64,000 bases of DNA from Pseudocoprococcus catus (GCF_019734885.1 NZ_JAAXCM010000005.1:1-64000), one strand, 5' to 3'; shown: positions 16,973 through 26,219, counted from the first letter of the stretch. A program made the numbers and translations. Notes: a model not told the origin generated them from the sequence alone.

Positions 16973-17559
16973 TTCAACTCTTGTACCAAACTTTTTATAG
17001 CTGATACAAATTCATCTTTTACATTTTGCTTATCTTCTGCTCCATCATACATGCTGTAATAAAAATACATAACTGCATAAAATCCGGCAGCTTTGTCCTT
17101 AGCATTTGCAATTCCAATACTTTCAAATAAATCTTTCACATAAGAAGCAGGTCCAGCCACGAGATATTGCTGATATAAATTCTGCATTTCTTCACTGCGA
17201 AACTGCTCTATGGTCAGCATTTTTCGAAACGATGATGCAAAATCATCCTCTGTCCAGTATTCAAACATAGACTTGCTGTATTCCACCAAATCATCCAGAG
17301 ATACATTCTCATACTGTTCAGGCATTTTTTCTTTTTCCTCTTCCGGCATATCATATTCTACTGCCTGTTCACCATCCTGCTGCTCCATACGCTGCACAAT
17401 ACAATCAAAAATATCTCTCTTACTTTTATAGTGTCTGTATAATGCCCCTTTTGTCATGTCAAGCTCTCCTGCTATCTGGCTGACGGAGACAGCCTCATAA
17501 CCATCTCTGGCGAACAGATGCAAGGCTACAATTAATATCTCTTCTTTCCTATTACCCAC
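16969..17559 (-). CDS. TetR-family repressor coupled to a GNAT gene (196 aa)
   Basis: Helix-turn-helix at residues 4-50 (KEEILIVALHLFARDGYEAV, SVSQIAGELDMTKGALYRHY). I start at GTG 17559, which follows GGAGG by 9 bases; an in-frame TTG upstream at 17580 overlaps that ribosome site and is less likely. Two operators at 17585-17626 lie immediately upstream, so it very likely represses itself and the GNAT gene. Confidence 0.88.
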   Translation of the reverse strand: MGNRKEEILIVALHLFARDGYEAVSVSQIAGELDMTKGALYRHYKSKRDIFDCIVQRMEQQDGEQAVEYDMPEEEKEKMPEQYENVSLDDLVEYSKSMFEYWTEDDFASSFRKMLTIEQFRSEEMQNLYQQYLVAGPASYVKDLFESIGIANAKDKAAGFYAVMYFYYSMYDGAEDKQNVKDEFVSAIKSLVQELK

Positions 17560-17584
17560 GCTGGTAAACCTCCAATTCAAAAAA

Positions 17585-17626
17585 TAAACGATCGTTTACA
17601 TCTTCATAATAGTAAACGGTCGTTTA
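17585..17626. promoter_or_regulatory. paired TetR operators before the TetR/GNAT operon
   Basis: TAAACGATCGTTTA at 17585-17598 is a perfect 14-bp palindrome. TAAACGGTCGTTTA at 17613-17626 is the same with one change, 28 bases further. Both lie between the start codon and the presumed promoter, fitting autoregulation by the downstream TetR protein. No other copy was noticed in the window. Confidence 0.75.
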
Positions 17627-17637
17627 TTTGTCAAGAC

Positions 17638-17679
17638 TTTTCTTTTGCTCATATTATCTTTTCTTTTGCTTATATTATC
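17638..17679. repeat. 21-bp tandem duplication with one mismatch
   Basis: A 21-base unit at 17638-17658 is repeated at 17659-17679, differing only by C/T (GCTCATATT versus GCTTATATT). It lies in the 226-base gap upstream of the TetR operators and downstream of the dipeptidase remnant. It looks like a local duplication; no function is evident. Confidence 0.6.
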
Positions 17680-17785
17680 TCTTTTTATAAGTCAACAGCT
17701 CTGGATTTTCACTTTTTGTCCATTAGGCAGAGTATATTCCACATCAATATACTTTATTTTGTATAAACTGTATTTCCTTTTGCAA

Positions 17786-18148
17786 TTACTTCAATCCTTT
17801 TGTCTTTGCAACCAGTGCACACATATCACGACCGATTCCATCTGTTCCAAGGCAGCCAACAACTGTTGTTACTCCAAACTTCGTAATTCCTTCCATAGTT
17901 GCTTCCGGAGTACGATTGGCGAATCCACCTTCGCCACCGCCTCCGAGTACATGAACATGACTATCAATGAATCCTGGAGTTAAAAGTAACCCCTCTCCAT
18001 TGATTATTTCTGCCTCAGAAAGAAATCCGTCTGCGGATATAGAACCTGCATCTTTAATCTTAACAATCTTATCATTGATTGTAAGTACATCTTTTTTCCC
18101 CAGATGCTGTGGGGCATAAACATCAATATTCTGAATTAATTTCATCAT
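17786..18148 (-). pseudogene. iadA: isoaspartyl dipeptidase remnant (N-terminal third only, 120 aa)
   Basis: The frame starts like IadA (QNIDVYAPQHLGKKDVLTIN) and reaches the metal-binding TPGFIDSHVHVLGGGGEGGF, but ends after about 120 residues (family length about 390). Just beyond the stop, another frame reads KDKRIEVIAKGNTVYTK, resembling a metallohydrolase C-terminus. This suggests a large internal deletion. The remaining protein keeps only HxH of the metal site and is not expected to be active. The 91 bases upstream hold a short hydrophobic peptide frame (VVIAALLTFLLPKGFYET), perhaps a piece of a transporter gene. Confidence 0.75.
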
Positions 18149-18239
18149 AAATCACTCCCAATTATCAAGTGCAATAAAATATCCTATGTTTCGTAAAATC
18201 CCTTTGGTAGAAGAAATGTCAGAAGTGCTGCGATAACAA

Positions 18240-19280
18240 CTAATGCCAACACTCAACAGCTACTTTTATAACACCATCTCTCTTATTCTCGAAGAGATCA
18301 TAAGCCTCTTCAATCTTACTTAAAGGATAGGTATGCGTAATAAGTGGTTCTGTATTAATCTTTCCGTCAGCAATCAGTTTCAATGTCTCATCGCAGTCGC
18401 ATCCATCTACTCCGCCGATTTTGAAAATAAGATTTTTACCATATATATCCGGAAGCGGTAAGCTCTGTGCTTTATCATAAAGTGCAACGATTGTTACAAT
18501 TGCATTGGGTCTTGCGCACTCCCATGCAAGACGAAACGTTGATTCTGCTCCGGCAACTTCGAGAACAACATCTGCTCCACCATGATCACTTGTTTTCTTA
18601 ACAAACTTCTCACATTCTTCCGGAGAAACAGTAAGTACATCCGGATAATGCTTATTAATAAATTGGATACGTTCTTCATCTTTCTCACACATGATAATGT
18701 GCTTTGGATTCTTCAGCATAACGCAAAGCAATGTACAGATTCCTGTAGGACCTGCACCAATAATCAGTACTGTGTCATCTTCTGTAATTTCAGAAATACG
18801 AGTTGCCCAGTAGCCGGTAGCCAGAACATCTCCAACGAATAATGCCTGTCTCTCTGTAACTTCGTCTGGAATCTTGTTTAATCCTTGATCTGCGAACGGT
18901 ACACGCACATACTCAGCCTGACCGCCATCGATGCGACAACCAAGAGCCCAACCGCCATTTTTGTCAGTACAGTTATTGACGTAACCTTTTTTACAGAAAT
19001 AACATTCACCACAAAATGTCTCCACATTTACTGTTACTCTGTCTCCCGGTTTAACATGCGTAACAGCGCCTCCAACTTCTTCAACAATTCCAACCATCTC
19101 GTGACCAACAGTAATTCCCAAAACTGCACGTGGAACACTTCCATGCTTGATATGCAAATCACTGGAACAGATACTCGCAAGCGTTACCTTTACAATAGCA
19201 TCCCTTTCATGCATGATTACCGGTTTCGATTTTTCTCTTAATTCAAATTTTCCTTTTGATACATATGTATAAGCCTGCAT
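18240..19280 (-). CDS. zinc-dependent alcohol dehydrogenase, MDR family (346 aa)
   Basis: The catalytic zinc ligands are visible (Cys in SICSSDLHIK, GHE in TVGHEMVG), as are the four structural Cys in CGECYFCKKGYVNNC. The NAD-binding fold starts at VLIIGAGPTGI. Similar to sorbitol/threonine dehydrogenases, but the substrate cannot be told; a secondary alcohol or diol is likely. ATG 19280 follows GGGGAGAAAAC on the minus strand. Its downstream neighbour is the broken dipeptidase. Confidence 0.88.
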   Translation of the reverse strand: MQAYTYVSKGKFELREKSKPVIMHERDAIVKVTLASICSSDLHIKHGSVPRAVLGITVGHEMVGIVEEVGGAVTHVKPGDRVTVNVETFCGECYFCKKGYVNNCTDKNGGWALGCRIDGGQAEYVRVPFADQGLNKIPDEVTERQALFVGDVLATGYWATRISEITEDDTVLIIGAGPTGICTLLCVMLKNPKHIIMCEKDEERIQFINKHYPDVLTVSPEECEKFVKKTSDHGGADVVLEVAGAESTFRLAWECARPNAIVTIVALYDKAQSLPLPDIYGKNLIFKIGGVDGCDCDETLKLIADGKINTEPLITHTYPLSKIEEAYDLFENKRDGVIKVAVECWH

Positions 19281-19393
19281 TGTTTTCTCCCCACCATTTT
19301 CGAATAATATAAAGCGGTTTGCTCTTTCGGATTATCTCCATCCCGATAAGGCACTGTGGCCGCCATAACACACTATTTCAGCCCGCTTCCTTC

Positions 19394-19714
19394 TTAAAGC
19401 TCATTATATTTCTTTGCGCTGCCTTTTGCTTTCTCCACTGGATATTTTGCCTCATTCATTGTCATCTTCATATTGATAATTTCATCCGCGTCCAATCCAA
19501 GGGCATCCAACAGATTCTGGGAATACACCATCACATCTGCCAATTCCTCTTTTACATGCTGCAAATCATACTCCTTATCATTCCACTGAAAACACTCTAA
19601 TAATTCTGCCGCTTCAATGACTATGGATTTTGCCAAATTGCCCGGAGAATGAAACTGCTCCCACTCCCTGTCTTTTGTAAACTTTCTAATTCTGTCTATT
19701 GTTTCCTGTTTCAT
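19394..19714 (-). CDS. MazG-like nucleotide pyrophosphohydrolase (106 aa)
   Basis: A compact all-alpha MazG/RS21-C6 (DCTPP1-like) domain: HSPGNLAKSIVIEAAELLEC gives the EAAELLE part and EELADVMVYSQ the ExxD part of the Mg2+ site. Such enzymes hydrolyse dNTPs, often modified dCTP, to the monophosphate and prevent their misincorporation. It lies between MITE copy 1 (43 bases upstream) and the dehydrogenase gene. Confidence 0.88.
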   Translation of the reverse strand: MKQETIDRIRKFTKDREWEQFHSPGNLAKSIVIEAAELLECFQWNDKEYDLQHVKEELADVMVYSQNLLDALGLDADEIINMKMTMNEAKYPVEKAKGSAKKYNEL

Positions 19715-19756
19715 AATAATTCCTCACTTTTCACCAGATAGGTTCATTATATTATT

Positions 19757-19898
19757 GTAACTTTTCAGAGCTAACCTCCAAAATGCTACGCATTTCGTCG
19801 GTGTGGCGTATCCGCCAAATAAAATTTCAAAAACAGTCTTAAAAATACAAGCATTTTATACCTGTTTTTTGAAATTTTGCTTGACTCTGAACAGTTAC
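19757..19898. mobile_element. MITE copy 1 (IS66-type ends, 142 bp)
   Basis: The ends are GTAACTTTTCAGAGCTAACC and, read from the other side, GTAACTGTTCAGAGTCAAGC. Both flanks carry the same 8-bp target duplication ATATTATT (19749-19756 and 19899-19906). It lies between hsdR and mazG without disrupting either. Copies 2 and 3 are at 31041 and 37902. It carries several point changes relative to them, so it is probably the oldest. Confidence 0.9.
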
Positions 19899-19914
19899 AT
19901 ATTATTATAACTTT

Positions 19915-22900
19915 TTACGCCGCCAATGCATTGGCGTTGACCTGTTCTATCACCTTTCTAATACCCATCCATACGGATAAATCAGTAAAAACATCCACAA
20001 TACTGCCCTGTTCCGTAAAAGGCAGCTCCTGAAGAACTGAAAAATCCTTCATCATGCCGTTTTGAACGATATATTCAACAATCTGATTGACAAAATAAAT
20101 CTGCCTACTGTCCAGGTTTGTTTCATCCAGGTATTCTGAAAATGCCGCTTTCGCTGCGGCCATATCAAGTCCAACAATCTCCCTGACAAACTCGCCCAAC
20201 GGTTTTTCACCATATTCTGCTTCGTAGTCCTGCTTGGTTCCAACTTCGCTCCAGAGAATTTCTTCAAGTTCCTTAATATCCGCCGATGTGAGCGGTATAT
20301 TCTCTCTTAATTTTGCAATCGCCGTATTGTCCTGATGCTGACGGACATAATATTCTGCCTTTGCTTTGTAGTTCTTCAAATCATCATTTTCCAACTCTGA
20401 TTCTTTCCACTCCATAGACAAAATTTCATCATCAAAATTTGTATTATATGTCTGTCGGCCGGTTGGAATATATTTTATAAGGTTCCTGAGATTTTTTCGA
20501 ATATGCTCAAACTCATCAATATCTGCTCTTTCCACATAATCCGTATGAAGAATCTTGTCAAGCAAGTCCGCCTGCATCATAATTTCCGGAATATTGGACA
20601 CATTTGCAATTGCTGAAGCCTTCTTAAACAATTCATTGGAACCGCGGCTATATTTCTTTCCTGCCAGATAGGCCAATTCGATACCATACATTAGGGCATC
20701 AAAACGCAAAGCCTTCGCATCATCCTTTTCCGGTTCAATTAACGGAGCCAGTTCCTGACGTACCAGGAGTGTGTCTTCATAAGTCAAAGCCTGATAATTG
20801 TCTTCTACCGCATATTGATCTACATATTTCAGATGTTGACGAACCGCAAAGTTTTCCCGATTCAATTCTTTTACCTTACCTGCCATCTGCTCAACAAGGT
20901 TTTTTCGATACGCAATCAGCCTCTCCGTCTGATACTCCATTGCCTGTAATTTGTAAGAAATTTCAAATTGCAGACTAAACAATGCCCCCTGCAGCGCCAT
21001 CATATTGGCTGTCGGTTTGCCTTTATTCATACGGAAAAATTCAAAATTCCCGCAAAAATCAAAAATATAAAACTTCTGCTTGTCCTCGCCGTCCATCAAT
21101 CCCGGACACAAGCGCGTACCGCGGCCTATCATCTGCCAGAATTTTGCCTTGCTCATCACTTTTTTAAAGAAAACAAGATTCAACACTTCCGGAACGTCTA
21201 TACCTGTATCCAGCATATCAACCGAAATAGCAATCTGCGGCAGTTTTTTCGCATCAGAAAATTCGTCAATTGCACTCTGGGCATAGTTAATGTGATTGTC
21301 AATCACCTTTGCATAGCCATTCAAATGCGGATACTCTTTGCCAAATACTTCAAGAATTTTCTCCGCGTGCTTATGGTTCTTGGCGAAAATAATTGTCTTG
21401 CCTATTTTGTTGCCATAATCAATTTTAAGGCCTTCACGCATTAAAACGTTTAACACTTCACGAATCGTATCCTTGTTAAAAATCCATTCATTCAATGCAG
21501 ACGAAGCAATACGTTCCGGCAGTTCTCCATTTTCATCCTCAAAAGTATTTTCATAAGCTTCCTTATCTTCAGCAGAAAGCTCGTCATACACAATACCCTG
21601 TTCGATAAATTTCAACCGTGTCTCCACCGACATAAAATCTACCAGATAACCGTCCTTTACTGCCTGAGATAATTCATATCCATAAGTCGGAACACCATTT
21701 TCCAGTTCAAAAACTTCATATGTGTTTTTGTCAATTTCATCTTTTGGTGTCGCTGTCAATCCAACCAATGGAGCATCAAAATAATTGAAAATATCCCGAT
21801 ATTTATTGTAAATGGAACGATGTGCCTCATCGCAGATAACCAGGTCAAAATGTCCGCAAGTAAATAATTTTCCCTCTCCATCATGAACTGAGTCGATGCA
21901 ATTCATCATAGTCTGATAAGTGGAAAAGACACAATGTGCCCCAAAATTATCTTTTTCTTCACATAGATTCGTCACAGATAAATCTGGAAATAAATTAACA
22001 AAACTTCTTTTTGCCTGAGTCACCAGAGAATTACGATCAGCCAGGAAAAGAACATTCTTCACCCATCCCTGCTCCAGCAAAACCTTCACCAATGCAATAA
22101 CCGTACGGGTCTTACCTGAACCGGTAGCCATAACAAGCAATGCTTTTCGTCTGTTTTTCACTCCAAAGCTGTCACAAACAGCCTTGACTGCAGCTTCCTG
22201 ATAGTAACGGCCTGCAATCTCTTTATCTACTGTAATATACTGCAGACTGGACCGCATTTTCTGCAAATTAAACAGCTTTTCCAAATCACGTTTGGAATAA
22301 AACATTGCCACTTTGCGCTCCGGATACTGATTGTCCACAATACGTGTTTCGAAACCATTGGTTAAAAATACAACCGGTCGCTGTCCCTGATTTTTCTCAA
22401 TTAAGTCTGCATATAATTTCGCCTGCTGCCTGCCCTTAGAAACATCCGCGCATGTACGCTTTGCTTCAATAATAGCCAAAATCCTACCATCATCCCCCAG
22501 CAGCACATAATCTGCATATCCTTCTTCTGATTTATTCGGCATTCCTGGAATTTTATATTCATTCAGCCAGTTCCGGCCTTCAATCCAACCTGCATCTTCC
22601 AACATCGTATCAATATAAATTTTGCGGGTTTTGTATTCAGAAATATCCAAAGGTTTTGGAACATATGTCTGCTGCTGCTCTTCACGTCTTGAAGTCAATT
22701 TTTCACGCAGTTCGGCATTTTCCTTCATGAGTTTGTCCAGCTTCAGTTCTGTTTCTTTAGGAAGAACCGTCACCGCAGGCTTTTCTTCCAATAACGCTGC
22801 ATTGAAAGCGCCTTCCTCGTACTCGTCCGCATAACAGTAAGCAACAAAATCCATAAATATGTACAGATTTTCCAGACAAAGCACTGCCTGTTCCCTTGAA

Positions 22901-23205
22901 ATCTTCTTTCCTGCATGAGCCGCATTGTTGCCCATCTTCCAAATAAAATGCATCCGTTGAAGCAAATCTGCATCCACAATATCCCTAAACTCATCTGTAC
23001 TCATGAGACTCACCAGTTTATCATCCCAGGGAACAACAAGCGAACCATCAACAGAATACATCCATTTAACAGCAAACTCCATGGCCCGTCTGCAATTTAA
23101 AACCGACGCCGCATAATCAATCGGCAAAATTTTCTCAGCAGAAACAGCCACATCCGCAAAACTATTGAACTTCTTTTCTTTTTTCAAAAAGTCAAAATTA
23201 GTCAT
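19915..23205 (-). CDS. hsdR: type I restriction enzyme R subunit (1096 aa)
   Basis: Layout: N-terminal DUF4145-like part (MTNFDFLKKEKKFNSFADVA), the HSDR_N nuclease with GRILAIIEAKRTCADVSKG at about 235-253 (E-x-K), Walker A LLVMATGSGKTRTVIA, DEAH in LVICDEAHRS, helicase motifs GLTATPKD and MIGRGTRLCP, and an EcoEI_R_C-type C-terminus. It would translocate DNA and cut in complex with HsdM and HsdS. ATG 23205 follows AGGGGTGATGGA; the in-frame extension upstream has no ribosome site. Confidence 0.93.
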   Translation of the reverse strand: MTNFDFLKKEKKFNSFADVAVSAEKILPIDYAASVLNCRRAMEFAVKWMYSVDGSLVVPWDDKLVSLMSTDEFRDIVDADLLQRMHFIWKMGNNAAHAGKKISREQAVLCLENLYIFMDFVAYCYADEYEEGAFNAALLEEKPAVTVLPKETELKLDKLMKENAELREKLTSRREEQQQTYVPKPLDISEYKTRKIYIDTMLEDAGWIEGRNWLNEYKIPGMPNKSEEGYADYVLLGDDGRILAIIEAKRTCADVSKGRQQAKLYADLIEKNQGQRPVVFLTNGFETRIVDNQYPERKVAMFYSKRDLEKLFNLQKMRSSLQYITVDKEIAGRYYQEAAVKAVCDSFGVKNRRKALLVMATGSGKTRTVIALVKVLLEQGWVKNVLFLADRNSLVTQAKRSFVNLFPDLSVTNLCEEKDNFGAHCVFSTYQTMMNCIDSVHDGEGKLFTCGHFDLVICDEAHRSIYNKYRDIFNYFDAPLVGLTATPKDEIDKNTYEVFELENGVPTYGYELSQAVKDGYLVDFMSVETRLKFIEQGIVYDELSAEDKEAYENTFEDENGELPERIASSALNEWIFNKDTIREVLNVLMREGLKIDYGNKIGKTIIFAKNHKHAEKILEVFGKEYPHLNGYAKVIDNHINYAQSAIDEFSDAKKLPQIAISVDMLDTGIDVPEVLNLVFFKKVMSKAKFWQMIGRGTRLCPGLMDGEDKQKFYIFDFCGNFEFFRMNKGKPTANMMALQGALFSLQFEISYKLQAMEYQTERLIAYRKNLVEQMAGKVKELNRENFAVRQHLKYVDQYAVEDNYQALTYEDTLLVRQELAPLIEPEKDDAKALRFDALMYGIELAYLAGKKYSRGSNELFKKASAIANVSNIPEIMMQADLLDKILHTDYVERADIDEFEHIRKNLRNLIKYIPTGRQTYNTNFDDEILSMEWKESELENDDLKNYKAKAEYYVRQHQDNTAIAKLRENIPLTSADIKELEEILWSEVGTKQDYEAEYGEKPLGEFVREIVGLDMAAAKAAFSEYLDETNLDSRQIYFVNQIVEYIVQNGMMKDFSVLQELPFTEQGSIVDVFTDLSVWMGIRKVIEQVNANALAA

Positions 23206-23224
23206 TCCATCACCCCTCACATGA

Positions 23225-23542
23225 TTACCGCAAATCCAAAGCTCTTCGTAGCACCGACACAAAATTTATATGATACTCAATGCCATCCACTGTATTGATG
23301 CCATTTCTGAGATTATCACTAAATTCATGTTCCGCATACTCCCCATATTCAGAATACCATCGTATTTTATAACGAGGTATGCACTCTGCCCTCTCAAGCC
23401 GAAAACAAACCGCATCCTCCGGTGTCAAATCCCTAAAAGTGTCTATAACCCCATCCGTCCTTCCACAACTGTTAACGCCATACACCTTCAATTTCGGTAT
23501 CACACAATCCACCGGCCTGAACACAATTGTTAATATGCCCAT
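23225..23542 (-). CDS. unknown small protein upstream of hsdR (105 aa)
   Basis: No family recognised. The sequence looks beta-rich (GILTIVFRPVDCVIPKLKVYG, FRLERAECIPRYKIRWY) with a long acidic middle. ATG 23542 follows GAGGAGCCGACG; an in-frame extension reaches 23593 without one. The 19-base gap to the hsdR start suggests the two share a transcript. Confidence 0.5.
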   Translation of the reverse strand: MGILTIVFRPVDCVIPKLKVYGVNSCGRTDGVIDTFRDLTPEDAVCFRLERAECIPRYKIRWYSEYGEYAEHEFSDNLRNGINTVDGIEYHINFVSVLRRALDLR

Positions 23543-23620
23543 CGTCGGCTCCTCGGTCCATATTTTCGAATAAATTTCATTCCGGCATTCCATTTCAACA
23601 TCGTAATCTGTCGGCTAATC

Positions 23621-23776
23621 CTAAATAGAGACATTACTTTTCCATTCTTTGCGACGACGGTTATGTACAAAACGGACAATGGCAAGGATAACGCTGATAA
23701 CACCAATGGCTGTAAAAACATTGCTGATAGGTGCCCAATATGGAGAATTGAAAAGCTGTAATATAAAATCAGGCAT
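23621..23776 (-). CDS. small single-pass membrane protein (51 aa)
   Basis: A short protein with a hydrophobic segment (SNVFTAIGVISVILAIVRFV, about 18-38) followed by a positive tail HNRRRKEWKSN, so the C-terminus is likely cytoplasmic. ATG 23776 follows AAGGAAGGATAAA. Function unknown. It may be a membrane-acting partner of its neighbours in the restriction island. Confidence 0.5.
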   Translation of the reverse strand: MPDFILQLFNSPYWAPISNVFTAIGVISVILAIVRFVHNRRRKEWKSNVSI

Positions 23777-23886
23777 TTTATCCTTCCTTTCTGGGAGATT
23801 TTCATGTGTGTTATGCTTCCACATAATAACTGTGCATTTTCCAATGTAAACGTGCAAACACCATCTTCATTTAAAACAATACGGCC

Positions 23887-24357
23887 TTAAAAACCACCTT
23901 CATTATAAGCTCTTGCGATTACATACGATGGCTCATAGTATGCGCTGGCATTATAATTATCAATGGTTTCGCATATGTCATCATTATATACACGAATCAT
24001 ACCACCAATATAATCTTCATTTTCACCTAAAGTATTTAATATCAATCGCGTATAGACTTTTCCCATCTGTGTTTCCCATGGAATTTCGTCGACCAGTTCT
24101 TTATCAACATCTGTGATATCAAACGTTCCTGTTTTCAATTCATTCTCGTCAATCCATTCCTGTTCAACTTTCAGTGGATTTTCACAATGTAGTACATTTG
24201 CCAGGCTGATTAATCGCCGCCATTCCATTGGCTCTACATTATTCACCACATATTTATTTCGCTGATGCAGTTTACGCGCCACTCTTTCTATCATATAACA
24301 GATGAAGTATAAATCATTGTCCGTAATTTCTTCATCCTCAAAGAAAACATTTTTCAT
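23887..24357 (-). CDS. unknown acidic protein in the restriction locus (156 aa)
   Basis: Helical and acidic (for example MIERVARKLHQRNKYVVNNV then EPMEWRRLISLANVLHCENP), not a family I know. ATG 24357 follows AAAGGGGTTATAGTCT and overlaps the tail of the hsdS remnant by 20 bases. The tail DDICETIDNYNASAYYEPSY is not repeated elsewhere. It sits between the recombinase/hsdS scar and hsdR. Confidence 0.5.
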   Translation of the reverse strand: MKNVFFEDEEITDNDLYFICYMIERVARKLHQRNKYVVNNVEPMEWRRLISLANVLHCENPLKVEQEWIDENELKTGTFDITDVDKELVDEIPWETQMGKVYTRLILNTLGENEDYIGGMIRVYNDDICETIDNYNASAYYEPSYVIARAYNEGGF

Positions 24358-24553
24358 AGACTATAACCCCTTTATAGCGCAATAACATAAGCACCTTTTC
24401 TATGCCAAAAAACAATCTTAAGGCGAACAATTTTGATTTGTCTACTTGCTTTACAAATTCATCAAATCTTTCTTGTTCTTTTATTGACGGAACAATAAAA
24501 TCAAGTGTACCCAAAATTTTCATTGTCAAATACTTTGTTAATCCGCCTAACGA
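24338..24553 (-). pseudogene. C-terminal hsdS remnant
   Basis: Minus-strand frame GGLTKYLTMKILGTLDFIVP then SIKEQERFDEFVKQVDKSK is the C-terminal TRD end and conserved helix of a type I specificity subunit; the intact hsdS has the parallel ILNLVVPIPPMDIQNRFADF then VNQVDKSK. After DKSK it degenerates, and its 5' side is fused directly to the truncated recombinase. Same orientation as the functional hsdS. It marks where alternative recognition-domain cassettes once stood. Confidence 0.75.
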
Positions 24554-25233
24554 CTGGATAAATATTTCTGTAAATGCAGCTTTGATTTCGCATCAAAATA
24601 CACCTTACGTTCCTTATCACCTTTTCCAAACACTACACATTCACGCTCTTCAAAATCCACATCTGAAATATTTAAATTAACCAACTCACCAACACGAATT
24701 CCTGTAGAATAAAGTAAATCAATCATTGCCAAATCTCGTGTACAAGCACAATGGTCTCTCAATTGCTCAATTGCTTCATCCGAAATAATTTCCTTCACTT
24801 GCTGTTTCGTCTTTATCTTATGAATTCGCCGCATAGGACTTTTTAGAATATAATCTTCTTCCTCCAACCAAGAAAAAAAACTTGAAATATTCCGTCTGAT
24901 ATTATCAACAGTTACCTTACTGCACCTATTGTTTTGCTGATAATTCGAAAGATATCCTCTTATCTCCTCTGTAGTGATTTTTCGAATTGGCGATGAAATA
25001 CTTTGAAAAAAACGCTCTACCGTCACACGGTAATATTGTAATGTTCGTTCAGAACATCCCTCAATCTGTTTTGAAGCAAGAAACATTTGCAAATAGTCCG
25101 CATTGGTAATTTCTACTTTTGCTGCAACATTTTCTGTTAAATTCTTCAAAAGCACTTCCTGCAATTTTTTCATTTGAGCAATATTCAAATATTCATCCAT
25201 TTCATTTAAAATATTCACCAGTTTTTCTTCCAT
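24547..25233 (-). pseudogene. tyrosine recombinase, truncated before the catalytic His/Tyr (228 aa)
   Basis: The N-terminal SAM-like DNA-binding domain is complete. The catalytic domain begins with the first Arg (TGIRVGELVNLNISDVDFEE) and the Lys strand (GKGDKERKVYF), but the frame stops after YLSSR. The usual remainder (about 90 residues with HxxR, His and Tyr) is absent. The stop is inside the junction with the hsdS remnant, so a deletion removed both the 3' end of this gene and the 5' end of that one. Recombinases of this type flip or swap hsdS domains; this one cannot cleave DNA. Confidence 0.85.
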
Positions 25234-25294
25234 GTCGATATACTCCTTTCAAATGTATACCAACATCCTTCCCCAACTCCTAGCCTTATTTAAT

Positions 25295-26191
25295 TCATGT
25301 CAAATGGTGTGGTGTCCCTGATGTAGAACTAAGTATTTTATCTTGCTCTTGCTTCTTAATTCTATCTGCAATTTGTTGAATTTTGTTGGTAATCCACATA
25401 TTAGCCGTACTATTTTCTGAATAATCAGCCTCGGCATACATATCTACACGGCCATCTGCTCTCATCTGTTCTACTTGCTGCATTGCTTTCAAGTCACCCT
25501 TGGGGTAAATTGCAAAAGTTGCTCCACCATTCTGTTTAACAACAGAAAATGCCGGAATATCACTTGGCCCATCTGCAATATATATCATATTTTCAAACCG
25601 TACACGCCTTAACTCTTTTGGAATCTTAGCATTCACTTCTACATCCTTTCCCTTGTTTATCTCAAAAATAGCTCTAGTTTTAGTAGTGTTATCAATCGTG
25701 TACACGACCTCACTAATAACTTTTTTCCCGTTCTCATCCTCATCTTCTATTAACTCACATCCCCATATATCCTCGACATATTCGTACAATTTTGAACCGC
25801 GAATCACCTCTGCAAACCCAGTACTTACGATATAATGCTCTACTTTGATTCCGTATTCTGAATAACTTGGATCATTACTAAACATCTCCTTTGTTTTTGC
25901 AAATATTTCAGGAATACCAGGATAAAATTTTTGTTCTTTTCCAAAGTCATGTAACATTTGATTATTCAACCCTGAAAACTCTCCATTCTGAGCACAATGG
26001 ATAAAGTAATTGAGATAATATGTATCGGCATTTACTCTGATTCCCTGTTTTTTATATTTTAAAGGGATTTCATTCACCTTATTCCAGAACTCATGTGCAT
26101 TTACATTAAATTTCTTAAAAATAGGGTCTTGCATATACCCATCAATTAGAGTTTTATCACAATCCCATATAACAGCTATCACATTCGCCAT
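25295..26191 (-). CDS. HAD-superfamily phosphatase-like protein in the hsd operon (298 aa)
   Basis: HAD motif I is WDCDKTLIDGY (nucleophile Asp and general acid Asp), and motif IV is YIADGPSDIPAF. The cap region is helical. The last about 45 residues are a charged tail. The gene sits 28 bases after hsdS and before the recombinase remnant, an unusual position for a phosphatase. Substrate unknown; nucleotide or protein phosphate are both possible. Confidence 0.8.
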   Translation of the reverse strand: MANVIAVIWDCDKTLIDGYMQDPIFKKFNVNAHEFWNKVNEIPLKYKKQGIRVNADTYYLNYFIHCAQNGEFSGLNNQMLHDFGKEQKFYPGIPEIFAKTKEMFSNDPSYSEYGIKVEHYIVSTGFAEVIRGSKLYEYVEDIWGCELIEDEDENGKKVISEVVYTIDNTTKTRAIFEINKGKDVEVNAKIPKELRRVRFENMIYIADGPSDIPAFSVVKQNGGATFAIYPKGDLKAMQQVEQMRADGRVDMYAEADYSENSTANMWITNKIQQIADRIKKQEQDKILSSTSGTPHHLT

Positions 26192-26219
26192 TTTATTACA
26201 CTTCCCTTCCGATTATTTT

